This document shows positions 1 through 5,442 of a stretch of 5,442 nucleotides of DNA, piece by piece. The stretch is from positions 1 to 5,442 of the forward strand of contig JAOTWK010000263.1 in assembly GCA_029862935.1 (NCBI GenBank), read 5' to 3'. The translations under genes and the position numbers were made by a program. The notes below the pieces were generated by a model. It saw only the letters and a list, made by a program, of their open reading frames with translations. It did not search any database and was not told the DNA's origin. The stretch is from Gemmatimonadota bacterium. GTDB lineage: Bacteria; Gemmatimonadota; Gemmatimonadetes; Gemmatimonadales; GWC2-71-9. Positions within the stretch are counted from its first letter, which is position 1. The number at the start of each line of letters is the position of its first letter.

Positions 1-2
1 CA

Positions 3-80
3 GCCCGATCGCACGCGGAGCAGAGCGGTCACCACTTCGAGGTGATCGCCGCCGCTGAAGGAATGCAACTGACCCTCTGA
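3..80 (+). CDS. C-terminal end of an unidentified upstream protein (5' partial)
   Basis: The frame that starts at base 3 is open from the window edge to a TGA at 78-80 and gives 25 residues ending in EGMQLTL. The other two forward frames hit stops within the first 60 bases. The stop lies 16 nt before the ATG of the next gene, whose Shine-Dalgarno falls in that gap, so the two are probably co-transcribed. No family can be assigned from so short a tail. It is called coding because the frame is open and the spacing is operon-like. A chance open frame of this length in GC-rich DNA cannot be excluded. Confidence 0.5.
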   Translation, partial: ARSHAEQSGHHFEVIAAAEGMQLTL

Positions 81-83
81 CGT

Positions 84-88
84 GGAGG
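84..88 (+). promoter_or_regulatory. Shine-Dalgarno site that sets the CsgG-like gene start
   Basis: GGAGG at 84-88 is followed by 8 nt and then ATG at 97, which is near-ideal spacing. An in-frame GTG at 82 would overlap this site and could not use it, so ATG 97 is preferred. A further ATG at 109 is possible but would be 20 nt from the site and would remove the basic start of the signal peptide. Confidence 0.75.
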
Positions 89-96
89 ATAGGGAT

Positions 97-798
97 ATGC
101 GTTGGCGAATGGCTCTCGCCGTAGCCGTCATGGCCGGTCTGCTGCTCCCGGGCAGTGGACTCGCACAGGACGCCCGCCCGGGCATTGCCGTCTTGCCGTT
201 CGAAGACGGTGGCTCGTACGGACAGGACAAGGAGGACTTCCAGGCGCTCACCGTCGGGCTCCAGCAAATGCTCATCACCGAGTTCGCCGCCAACACCGGG
301 TTGCGGGTGGTCGACCGAGGTCGCGTCAACGAGCTCTTGGCTGAGCAGGATCTTGGGGCATCCGGTCGTGTCGACGCCAACACGGCGGCGAGGATTGGCA
401 AGGTGGTGGGCGCACGGTACATGGTCATGGGTGGCTTCGTCGATTTCTACGGTGACATGCGGGTCGACATCCGTATCGTGAATACGGAAACAACGGAGGT
501 CGTCAAGGTCGAGCGTCGCCGTGATGACCGCGCCAAGCTCTTCACCATGGTGGTCGATCTCGCAGATGGGATCACCAAGGGGCTCAGGCTCCCAGCCTTG
601 TCCGGAGACCTGCTCCAGCAGCGTCAGGACCGCAGCGAGCGGATCGATCAGGAAGCGGTGCGGCTCTACACGAAGGCACTCCTGTATGCCGACCGTGGCG
701 ACCACGAAAAGGCCGTCGAGCTGTTCAACCAAGTGACGACCCGCTTCCCCGACTACACGGAGGCACACGAGGCCCTGCGGCAGATCCAGGGATCGTAG
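97..798 (+). CDS. Exported CsgG/FlgO-like domain protein with C-terminal TPR
   Basis: The 233-residue protein opens with a signal peptide: basic residues (MRWR), a hydrophobic core to about residue 18, and a likely signal peptidase I cut after GLA at 21-23. There is no lipobox cysteine, so it should be soluble in the periplasm or secreted. Residues 29-165 match the CsgG/HfaB/FlgO fold: GIAVLPFED at 29-37, RVVDRGRVNELLAEQDL at 70-86, ARIGKVVGARYMVMGG at 98-113, and a closing strand RIVNTETTEVV at 126-136. The long membrane hairpins of the curli pore CsgG are missing, so a secretion pore is unlikely. Residues 186-230 form a TPR unit (RGDHEKAVELF, then RFPDYTEAHEAL), which suggests a protein-binding scaffold in the cell envelope. 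It probably shares a transcript with the gene before it. The family assignment is fairly firm. The exact role is unknown. Confidence 0.88.
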   Translation: MRWRMALAVAVMAGLLLPGSGLAQDARPGIAVLPFEDGGSYGQDKEDFQALTVGLQQMLITEFAANTGLRVVDRGRVNELLAEQDLGASGRVDANTAARIGKVVGARYMVMGGFVDFYGDMRVDIRIVNTETTEVVKVERRRDDRAKLFTMVVDLADGITKGLRLPALSGDLLQQRQDRSERIDQEAVRLYTKALLYADRGDHEKAVELFNQVTTRFPDYTEAHEALRQIQGS

Positions 799-932
799 CG
801 CCTCCGCGTGACGGCGCCCGTCGGGAACGTCGAGAGTCGTGATGGGGCGGATTGCGGTACCCGTGGTCCGCTCCATACGCCCAACGGCGTGACGGATTGT
901 CCAGCTGAGACCACGGGTAGCGACCCACGCGC
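799..932. other. 134-bp intergenic leader before the HD-GYP gene
   Basis: No gene is visible here. A short GC hairpin lies just after the CsgG-like stop: GACGG at 810-814, a 3-nt loop, and CCGTC at 818-822. No T-run follows it, so it is at best a weak terminator. A poor promoter-like pair, TTGCGG at 852-857 and CATACG at 874-879 with 16 nt between, matches the sigma-70 consensus at only 3 of 6 positions in each box, so no promoter is claimed. The word CGTGAYGG occurs three times, at 807-814, 838-845 and 888-895. A larger inverted repeat fills the second half. The gap is long for this compact window and could separate two transcription units. Confidence 0.5.
858..919 (+). repeat. 11-bp perfect inverted repeat enclosing a smaller hairpin
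   Basis: TACCCGTGGTC at 858-868 is exactly complementary to GACCACGGGTA at 909-919, with 40 nt between the arms. Within that loop, ACGCC at 877-881 pairs with GGCGT at 886-890 around the tetraloop CAAC. As RNA this would be a long stem capped by a nested hairpin. It would end 13 nt before the HD-GYP start codon and bury GGGT (915-918), the only purine-rich stretch that could act as a ribosome binding site. It could equally be a DNA operator. The pairing is seen directly. The function is inferred. Confidence 0.5.
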
Positions 933-2888
933 ATGAAGTACACACTTCTCCACACCGCAGCGTATCCAGTTACGAGCGTCGCGGCGGCGCTCGCCAGCGA
1001 AGGCGTCACCGCCAAGCTCGTCCACGAGCCAACCGATCTCACAGGTACCGATCAACCCACGGCATTCCTGCTCGATCCGAGCAGCCGATCCTCGTTCTCC
1101 GTGGTCCAACTCCGCCGGTTCATTCAGGCCGGGGGCGCGGTCGTGCTCCTTGGCGCGGTCGATGAGCACGACGTTCCGGATGCTGTGCCCGACGACGTCG
1201 TGTCTGCCTACGTCACCTATCCGTATGCGCCCCGTCGATTGCTGGTCGGCCTGCGCACCGCCTACGCCGAAGCAGCCGCGCGGCGAGACGCCTTTCAAGT
1301 GCGCCGGGAGGCGGCGCTCCGATCGAAAGAGCTGCGGGAACTCACCCGGATCGGCATGGCACTCACCACGGAGCGGGACTACAACACGCTGCTCGAGCTG
1401 ATCTTGTCGCTCGCCCTCCAGATCACCGACTCGGATGCTGCAAGCCTGTACATCGTCGAGCGGCCGGAAGACGAGCCACAGCGCCTCCGGTTCAAGCTCT
1501 CGCAGAACGTGTCACGCCCCGACATTCCGTTTGTCGAGTTCACGATGCCACTCGACATGCAGAGCATCGCCGGCAATGTCGCCGTGACGGGGCAACCCCT
1601 GGCCATCGACGATGTGTACGACCTGCCAGGTGACGTGGAGTACACGTTCAATCGGTCCTTCGACGAGCAGTACGGGTATCGCTCCAAATCAATGCTCACG
1701 ATCCCCATGAAGGATCACAAAGAGGAGATCATCGGGGTCCTCCAGCTGATCAACCGGAAACGGCACGGCGATCAGAAGCTCGCCGAGCCGCGCGACTTCG
1801 AGCGCGGCGTGGTGCCGTACTCGCACCGACAGGTCGATCTCGTATCCGCCCTCGCCGGGCAGGCCGCCGTGTCGATCGAGAACAGTCAGCTGTACGAAGA
1901 CATCGAGCGGCTGTTCGAGGGATTCGTGCGTGCCTCCGTCACGGCGATCGAGCAGCGCGACCCCACGACATTTGGACACTCCGGTCGGGTTGCGTCGATG
2001 ACGGTTGCCCTGGCGGAGACCGTCGATCGCAGCGACGACGGCCCGTATCGCCATGTGGCTTTTTCCCGCGAAGACGTCCGGCAAATCCGCTACGCAGGGC
2101 TGCTCCACGACTTCGGCAAGGTCGGGGTGCGGGAGCAGGTGCTCGTCAAAGCCAAGAAACTGTACCCGTCAGACCTAGCGCTCCTCAAGCAGCGCTATGC
2201 GTTCATCCGCAGGACGGCTGAAAGCGACTTCCATCGCCAGCGTGCCGACTATCTCGAGCAACACGGTCAGCGTGGATATGGTGACTTCGCGACACGGCTC
2301 CGCCACGACTACGACATGCGGCTTGCGGAGCTCGATGAGTTCATCCAGCTGGTGCTCAAATCGAACGAGCCCACGGTGCTGCCCGAGGGCAGCTTCGAGA
2401 GCCTGCAACGGTGGGCCAACACCCACTACGAAGATCTGGACGGGAATCTGCAGCCCTTTATCCGCGACGACGAGATCCGTTTTCTATCGATTCGGAAAGG
2501 CAGCCTAGACCAGACGGAGCGCCTGGAAATCGAGAGCCACGTCACGCATACGTATCATTTTCTCCTGCAGATCCCGTGGACCAAAGAACTCAAGTTCATT
2601 CCGACGATCGCGTACGGGCATCATGAGAAACTCGACGGGTCGGGGTATCCACGGCAGGTGGAGGGGGAGCACATTCCGATTCAGACCAGGATGATGACGA
2701 TCGCCGACATCTTCGACGCCCTCACCGCGGCCGACCGTCCATACAAACGCGCCGTGCCCGCATCCCGCGCCCTCGACATCCTGACGGCGGAAGCGGGCGC
2801 CGGTATGCTCGACGAATCGCTCTTTGCTCTGTTCGTCGCCAGCCGCGTGTTTGAGCGCGCATCGGAGACGGGCAACCCCATGCCGTGA
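933..2888 (+). CDS. Receiver-like/GAF/HD-GYP cyclic dinucleotide phosphodiesterase
   Basis: The 651-residue cytoplasmic protein has three parts and no membrane segment. Residues 1-112 look like a degenerate response-regulator receiver: an Asp in a LLDP strand (D48) remains, but the acidic pair after strand 1 is absent and the usual K-P after strand 5 is Y96-P97. A helical linker (112-135) leads to a GAF domain (about 134-317, with SMLTIPMKD and IIGVLQLINRK). The HD-GYP domain spans about 328-645: E340, GHSGRV (348-353), LLHDFGKVGV (390-398 region), H536, HHEKLDGSGYP (563-573) and IADIFDALTA (590-599). The eight metal ligands expected from solved HD-GYP enzymes appear present (E340, H349, H392, D393, H536, H563, H564, D592), so hydrolysis of c-di-GMP or a related cyclic dinucleotide is predicted. 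About 110-120 extra residues, mostly helical, lie between the HD and GYP parts (about 405-520). An in-frame TAG at 918-920 makes ATG 933 the earliest start. No strong Shine-Dalgarno is seen. Confidence 0.95.
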   Translation: MKYTLLHTAAYPVTSVAAALASEGVTAKLVHEPTDLTGTDQPTAFLLDPSSRSSFSVVQLRRFIQAGGAVVLLGAVDEHDVPDAVPDDVVSAYVTYPYAPRRLLVGLRTAYAEAAARRDAFQVRREAALRSKELRELTRIGMALTTERDYNTLLELILSLALQITDSDAASLYIVERPEDEPQRLRFKLSQNVSRPDIPFVEFTMPLDMQSIAGNVAVTGQPLAIDDVYDLPGDVEYTFNRSFDEQYGYRSKSMLTIPMKDHKEEIIGVLQLINRKRHGDQKLAEPRDFERGVVPYSHRQVDLVSALAGQAAVSIENSQLYEDIERLFEGFVRASVTAIEQRDPTTFGHSGRVASMTVALAETVDRSDDGPYRHVAFSREDVRQIRYAGLLHDFGKVGVREQVLVKAKKLYPSDLALLKQRYAFIRRTAESDFHRQRADYLEQHGQRGYGDFATRLRHDYDMRLAELDEFIQLVLKSNEPTVLPEGSFESLQRWANTHYEDLDGNLQPFIRDDEIRFLSIRKGSLDQTERLEIESHVTHTYHFLLQIPWTKELKFIPTIAYGHHEKLDGSGYPRQVEGEHIPIQTRMMTIADIFDALTAADRPYKRAVPASRALDILTAEAGAGMLDESLFALFVASRVFERASETGNPMP

Positions 2889-2906
2889 CCGGGCCTGCCG
2901 GCCGCG
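2889..2906. other. 18-bp convergent gap between HD-GYP and hyuB stops
   Basis: The stop of the + strand HD-GYP gene and the stop of the - strand hyuB gene are separated by only these bases. The gap contains GGCC at 2892-2895 and again at 2900-2903, able to form a 4-bp stem with a 4-nt loop readable from either side. No T-run flanks it on either strand, so it is not a convincing intrinsic terminator. Transcripts from the two sides may run into each other, or end through Rho. Confidence 0.3.
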
Positions 2907-4451
2907 CTACGTGTCACGCGACGGCAGCGGCCGCCCCCACCCTCCCCCACCGGGCGTCTCGATCGTCAACACATCTCCCCGCTGCATGCTGAGTGCGACA
3001 CGGCCGCGCAGCACGTGCTCGTTGAGAGCATTGCGACCGGGTTGGCCGGATTCCCCACCCGCTGCGCCCAGCGGGCCGCGGCGACGCCGCTCGCTGATCA
3101 CACTCACCTCGACATCATCGAGGGCCTCGTACCGGCGCACGACGCCGTGCCCTCCACGGTGCCGCCCGGCGCCCCCACTCGAGTCCCGCAGTGCGTAGGA
3201 CCTGACCCGCACCGGGTGCTCCAACTCGAGCACCTCGATGGGCGTGTTCTGCGTGTTCGACATCCCCACGTGCACGCCCGAAGGCCCGGGACCCCGCGAC
3301 GTCGCGCCCTGACCTCCACCCAACGTCTCGTAGTAGGTCCATCCCGCTCCCCCGAGCACCACATTGTTCATGGTGCCCTGACCCTGCGCCGGAACGTCGG
3401 CCGCATCCGCAAGTGCGAGAAACAATACGTCAGCCACCCGCTGCGACGTCTCGACGTTGCCGGCGGCAACCGCGTGCGGCCACGGCGCGTTCACGATGCA
3501 CCCCTCGGGCGCGTGCACCGTCACCACCCGCTGCACGCCGCCATTCGTCGGCACGTCCTCACCCACGAGGCAGCGGACCACGAACAGCACGGCGGATCTG
3601 GTGACGGAAATCGGACAATTGACGTTGCCGGGCACCGCCTTGTCGCTTCCCGAAAAGTCGACGTGGAGACCGCGCTCGCTCACGTCGATGGTGACGTGCA
3701 GCCGGACGTCGTCGTCGCGGATGCCGTCGCCTTCCAGCACGTCTTCGGCCTCGTACCGTCCTGGCTGCACGCGCTGGGCGAGGGCCGCGCGTGCCCGCCG
3801 CTCGGCATACTCCAGCAGGTCGGTGACCGCAGCGTCGACGAACACACGGCCCTGCCGCGCCACGAGCTCACGAACACGAAGCGCCCCACGCTCGCACGCG
3901 GCAAACTGGGCGGCCAAATCGCCGCGACGCATGTCCGGAGTCCGCACGTTGGCGAGGAGCAACCGCGCGACATCATCCTGGACGACACCACCGACAGCCC
4001 ATCGAACCGGTGGAATGATAAGACCCTCCTGAAACACCTCAGACGAGTGGGGCGGCATGCTGCCGGGTCTCATCCCGCCGACATCCGAATGATGCGCGCG
4101 TACCACCGCGTACCCGGCAAGGTCGTGTCCGAGCCCGATCGCGTGCACCATCGTGATGTCCGGGAGATGCGTGCCGCCGGTGAACGGATCGTTGAGCACG
4201 AACGTGTCGTTGGGTCGCGGATCGAGTGCCTGCACTGCGGCGACTGCCTCGGGCATGGCTCCCAGGTGGACCGGGATGTGCGCGGCCTGCGCGATCATCT
4301 GTCCTCGCGCGTCGAACAGTGCCGCGGACGAGTCCCGGCGTTCCCGGACGTTGGGAGACAACGCACTCGACACCAAGACCGCACCCATCTCCTCTGCGAT
4401 GCTGGCAAAGGCGTGCGCCATGACCTCGAGCTCGATCGCATCCAGCGTCAT
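2907..4451 (-). CDS. hyuB: Hydantoinase B/5-oxoprolinase subunit (HyuB family)
   Basis: This 514-residue protein covers the whole HyuB family, usually about 510-590 residues. It begins in the normal way (MTLDAIELEVMAHAFASIAE). It carries the family blocks in order: RERRDSSAALFD (36-47), AHIPVHLGAMP (57-67), NDPFTGGTHLPDITMV (87-102), RAHHSDVGG (118-126), NVRTPDMRRGDLAAQ (168-182), DFSGSDKAVPGNVNCP (265-280), ETLGGGQGA (375-383), MSNTQNTPIEVLE (397-409) and a final ETPGGGGWGRP (498-508). HyuB pairs with HyuA in ATP-linked enzymes that act on hydantoins, 5-oxoproline or, in relatives, on ketone carboxylation. The substrate here is not determinable. ATG overlaps the hyuA stop as ATGA. GGAG at 4455-4458 lies only 3 nt upstream, closer than usual, so translational coupling from hyuA is likely. 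The overlapping + strand frame is a shadow. Confidence 0.96.
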   Translation of the reverse strand: MTLDAIELEVMAHAFASIAEEMGAVLVSSALSPNVRERRDSSAALFDARGQMIAQAAHIPVHLGAMPEAVAAVQALDPRPNDTFVLNDPFTGGTHLPDITMVHAIGLGHDLAGYAVVRAHHSDVGGMRPGSMPPHSSEVFQEGLIIPPVRWAVGGVVQDDVARLLLANVRTPDMRRGDLAAQFAACERGALRVRELVARQGRVFVDAAVTDLLEYAERRARAALAQRVQPGRYEAEDVLEGDGIRDDDVRLHVTIDVSERGLHVDFSGSDKAVPGNVNCPISVTRSAVLFVVRCLVGEDVPTNGGVQRVVTVHAPEGCIVNAPWPHAVAAGNVETSQRVADVLFLALADAADVPAQGQGTMNNVVLGGAGWTYYETLGGGQGATSRGPGPSGVHVGMSNTQNTPIEVLELEHPVRVRSYALRDSSGGAGRHRGGHGVVRRYEALDDVEVSVISERRRRGPLGAAGGESGQPGRNALNEHVLRGRVALSMQRGDVLTIETPGGGGWGRPLPSRDT

Positions 4452-5442
4452 GCGCGCTCCAAGACGACCGCGCCGGTCTCGTGCACGGTTCCCGCCCAGT
4501 CGGCCTCGATCCGGACGGTGCAGTCGGTGGCGTCGAGCGTCATCGGTCCGACGGCCCGTGACCCGGCGGCAAGCGCATCGGCGTCGGCGCGGGACCTGCC
4601 TGACACGACCCGCTGTCCGCCCGACCGTCGCGCGAGTTGAATGGCGGAGCCGGTCCGACTCGCGATGACACGGACGCTCACGATGTCCACCGGACGTGTC
4701 AGATCAGCGTGCCCAAAGCGGGTCTCGTGCATACGGTGAAACGCCTGAGGGATTCCACCCTTCCCACCGGCCGCATCGACGGTGATTTCGTGCCCCTGGC
4801 CCGGATAGCGGCAATCGGCCATCCGGCTCACCGTGGCTCGCGGCAGTGCCTCGTGCGCCTGACGCTCCAACGCTTCGAACACGGCCTCGAGATCACGGGA
4901 CGCGAGGGTGGTGGCCGTTGCGTGAACCGACGCGGTGAGCTCGATGCGCGCCGGGGCTACCGCGAGCCCGAGAGCGGACAGCACCCCCGCATGGGGCGGG
5001 ACGATCGCGCGCGCCATGTCCAGTTGGTCGGCGAGGCGACACGCGAACATCGGACCCGCCCCGCCGAACGCGACGAGTGTCATTCGGCGAGGATCGATAC
5101 CGCGCTCGACGCTCACCCGGCGCAATGCCCGGACCATGGCAGCGGTGGCCACTTCCACGATGCCCTCCGCGCACCGCTCGGGCGACAGGTTGGCCTCATC
5201 CGCGACCCGTGTCACCGCCCGATGCGCGAGCGCCGCGTCGAGCGTCAGCTCGTCGGCAAGGGGATGCGCCGGGTCCAGCCACCCGAGCACCACGGCCGCG
5301 TCCGTCACCGTGGCCTCGGTCCCGCCCAGTCCGTAGCACGCGGGTCCCGGGATCGCGCCCGCGCTTCGCGGGCCGACACGGAGGGCACCGCCGCGATCGA
5401 CCCAGGCCACGCTCCCGCCCCCGGCCCCGACGGTCTCGATCA
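4448..5442 (-). CDS. hyuA: Hydantoinase A/5-oxoprolinase subunit, C-terminal part (HyuA family)
   Basis: About 331 codons are visible, and the 5' end lies beyond the window. A GTG at 5408-5410 is not the start, because the family motif TVGAGGGS reads in frame upstream of it at 5411-5434. Next come SAGAIPGPACYG (5330-5365), a TVTDA-type strand, GGAGPMFAC (5039-5065) and PPHAGVLSALGL (4964-4999). These are hallmarks of the actin-like ATPase half of HyuA, which binds ATP and activates the substrate for the HyuB partner. After this the protein ends in a compact C-terminal domain, where GPMTLDATDCTV near the end corresponds to the usual GPAI...TT region. The YDR-type stretch that often precedes it is not evident. 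The tail looks shorter than in a typical 650-700-residue member. The TGA stop overlaps the hyuB start by 4 bp. The missing N-terminal half probably carries the other nucleotide-binding motifs. Confidence 0.95.
   Translation of the reverse strand, partial: IETVGAGGGSVAWVDRGGALRVGPRSAGAIPGPACYGLGGTEATVTDAAVVLGWLDPAHPLADELTLDAALAHRAVTRVADEANLSPERCAEGIVEVATAAMVRALRRVSVERGIDPRRMTLVAFGGAGPMFACRLADQLDMARAIVPPHAGVLSALGLAVAPARIELTASVHATATTLASRDLEAVFEALERQAHEALPRATVSRMADCRYPGQGHEITVDAAGGKGGIPQAFHRMHETRFGHADLTRPVDIVSVRVIASRTGSAIQLARRSGGQRVVSGRSRADADALAAGSRAVGPMTLDATDCTVRIEADWAGTVHETGAVVLERA

Noticed and set aside
82..96. GTG at 82 as the start of the CsgG-like protein
   Set aside because: It overlaps the GGAGG site, which is correctly placed for ATG 97, and it would put acidic residues (EDRD) in front of an otherwise normal signal peptide.
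810..822. Intrinsic terminator after the CsgG-like gene
   Set aside because: The stem is only 5 bp with a 3-nt loop and is followed by GGGAACG rather than a T-run.
799..932. A cyclic di-GMP riboswitch before the HD-GYP gene
   Set aside because: The gap has a stem and nested hairpin, but I cannot find the conserved core bases of either known c-di-GMP riboswitch class. Only an unassigned structured leader is claimed.
753..1298. A 181-codon open frame on the - strand over the leader and the start of the HD-GYP gene
   Set aside because: It is antisense to the receiver-like domain and gives a low-complexity Arg/Gly-rich product with no visible family. The + strand reading is clearly the gene.
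3015..4640. A 541-codon open frame on the + strand, antisense to hyuB and the end of hyuA
   Set aside because: Its product is a His/Arg/Val-rich string without recognisable domains and crosses the boundary of two genes that match a known family along their whole visible length. Long antisense frames of this kind are common in GC-rich DNA.
5408..5410. GTG at 5410 as the start of a short HyuA-like protein
   Set aside because: The frame stays open to the window edge and the residues before it (TVGAGGGS) are part of a conserved HyuA motif, so the gene is simply cut by the window.

Overview
The window is GC-rich, densely coding bacterial DNA. It holds two blocks that face each other. The + strand carries the last codons of an unidentified gene (3-80), a small exported CsgG/FlgO-like protein with a TPR tail (97-798), and a large sensor-type HD-GYP phosphodiesterase (933-2888). 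The - strand carries hyuB (2907-4451) and the C-terminal half of hyuA (4448 to the window edge). The blocks converge at 2889-2906 with 18 bp between stop codons. The secreted CsgG-fold/TPR protein, the HD-GYP subtype with a long insertion, and the base composition suggest a diderm, free-living, environmental bacterium. Gemmatimonadota or a deltaproteobacterial-type lineage would fit, but this is an impression from protein style, because no marker gene is present.

Left block: the upstream fragment ends 16 nt before the CsgG-like gene, whose start is fixed by a good Shine-Dalgarno sequence, so the two look like one operon. A 134-bp gap (799-932) follows. It holds an 11-bp inverted repeat enclosing a second small hairpin, plus short repeated words, just ahead of the HD-GYP gene, which lacks a strong ribosome binding site. 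The HD-GYP protein reads as a degenerate receiver domain, a helical linker, a GAF domain and an HD-GYP domain. All expected metal ligands are present, and about 110-120 extra residues sit inside the catalytic domain. It is predicted to hydrolyse cyclic di-GMP or a related cyclic dinucleotide in response to a ligand or partner.

Right block: hyuA and hyuB overlap by 4 bp (ATGA) and are translationally coupled. They form the two subunits of a hydantoinase/5-oxoprolinase-type enzyme, whose substrate cannot be told from the sequence. I see no functional link between the two blocks. Both are built from known families. The parts most worth a second look are the HD-GYP architecture and the structured leader in front of it. 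I see no mobile element, RNA gene or CRISPR array.
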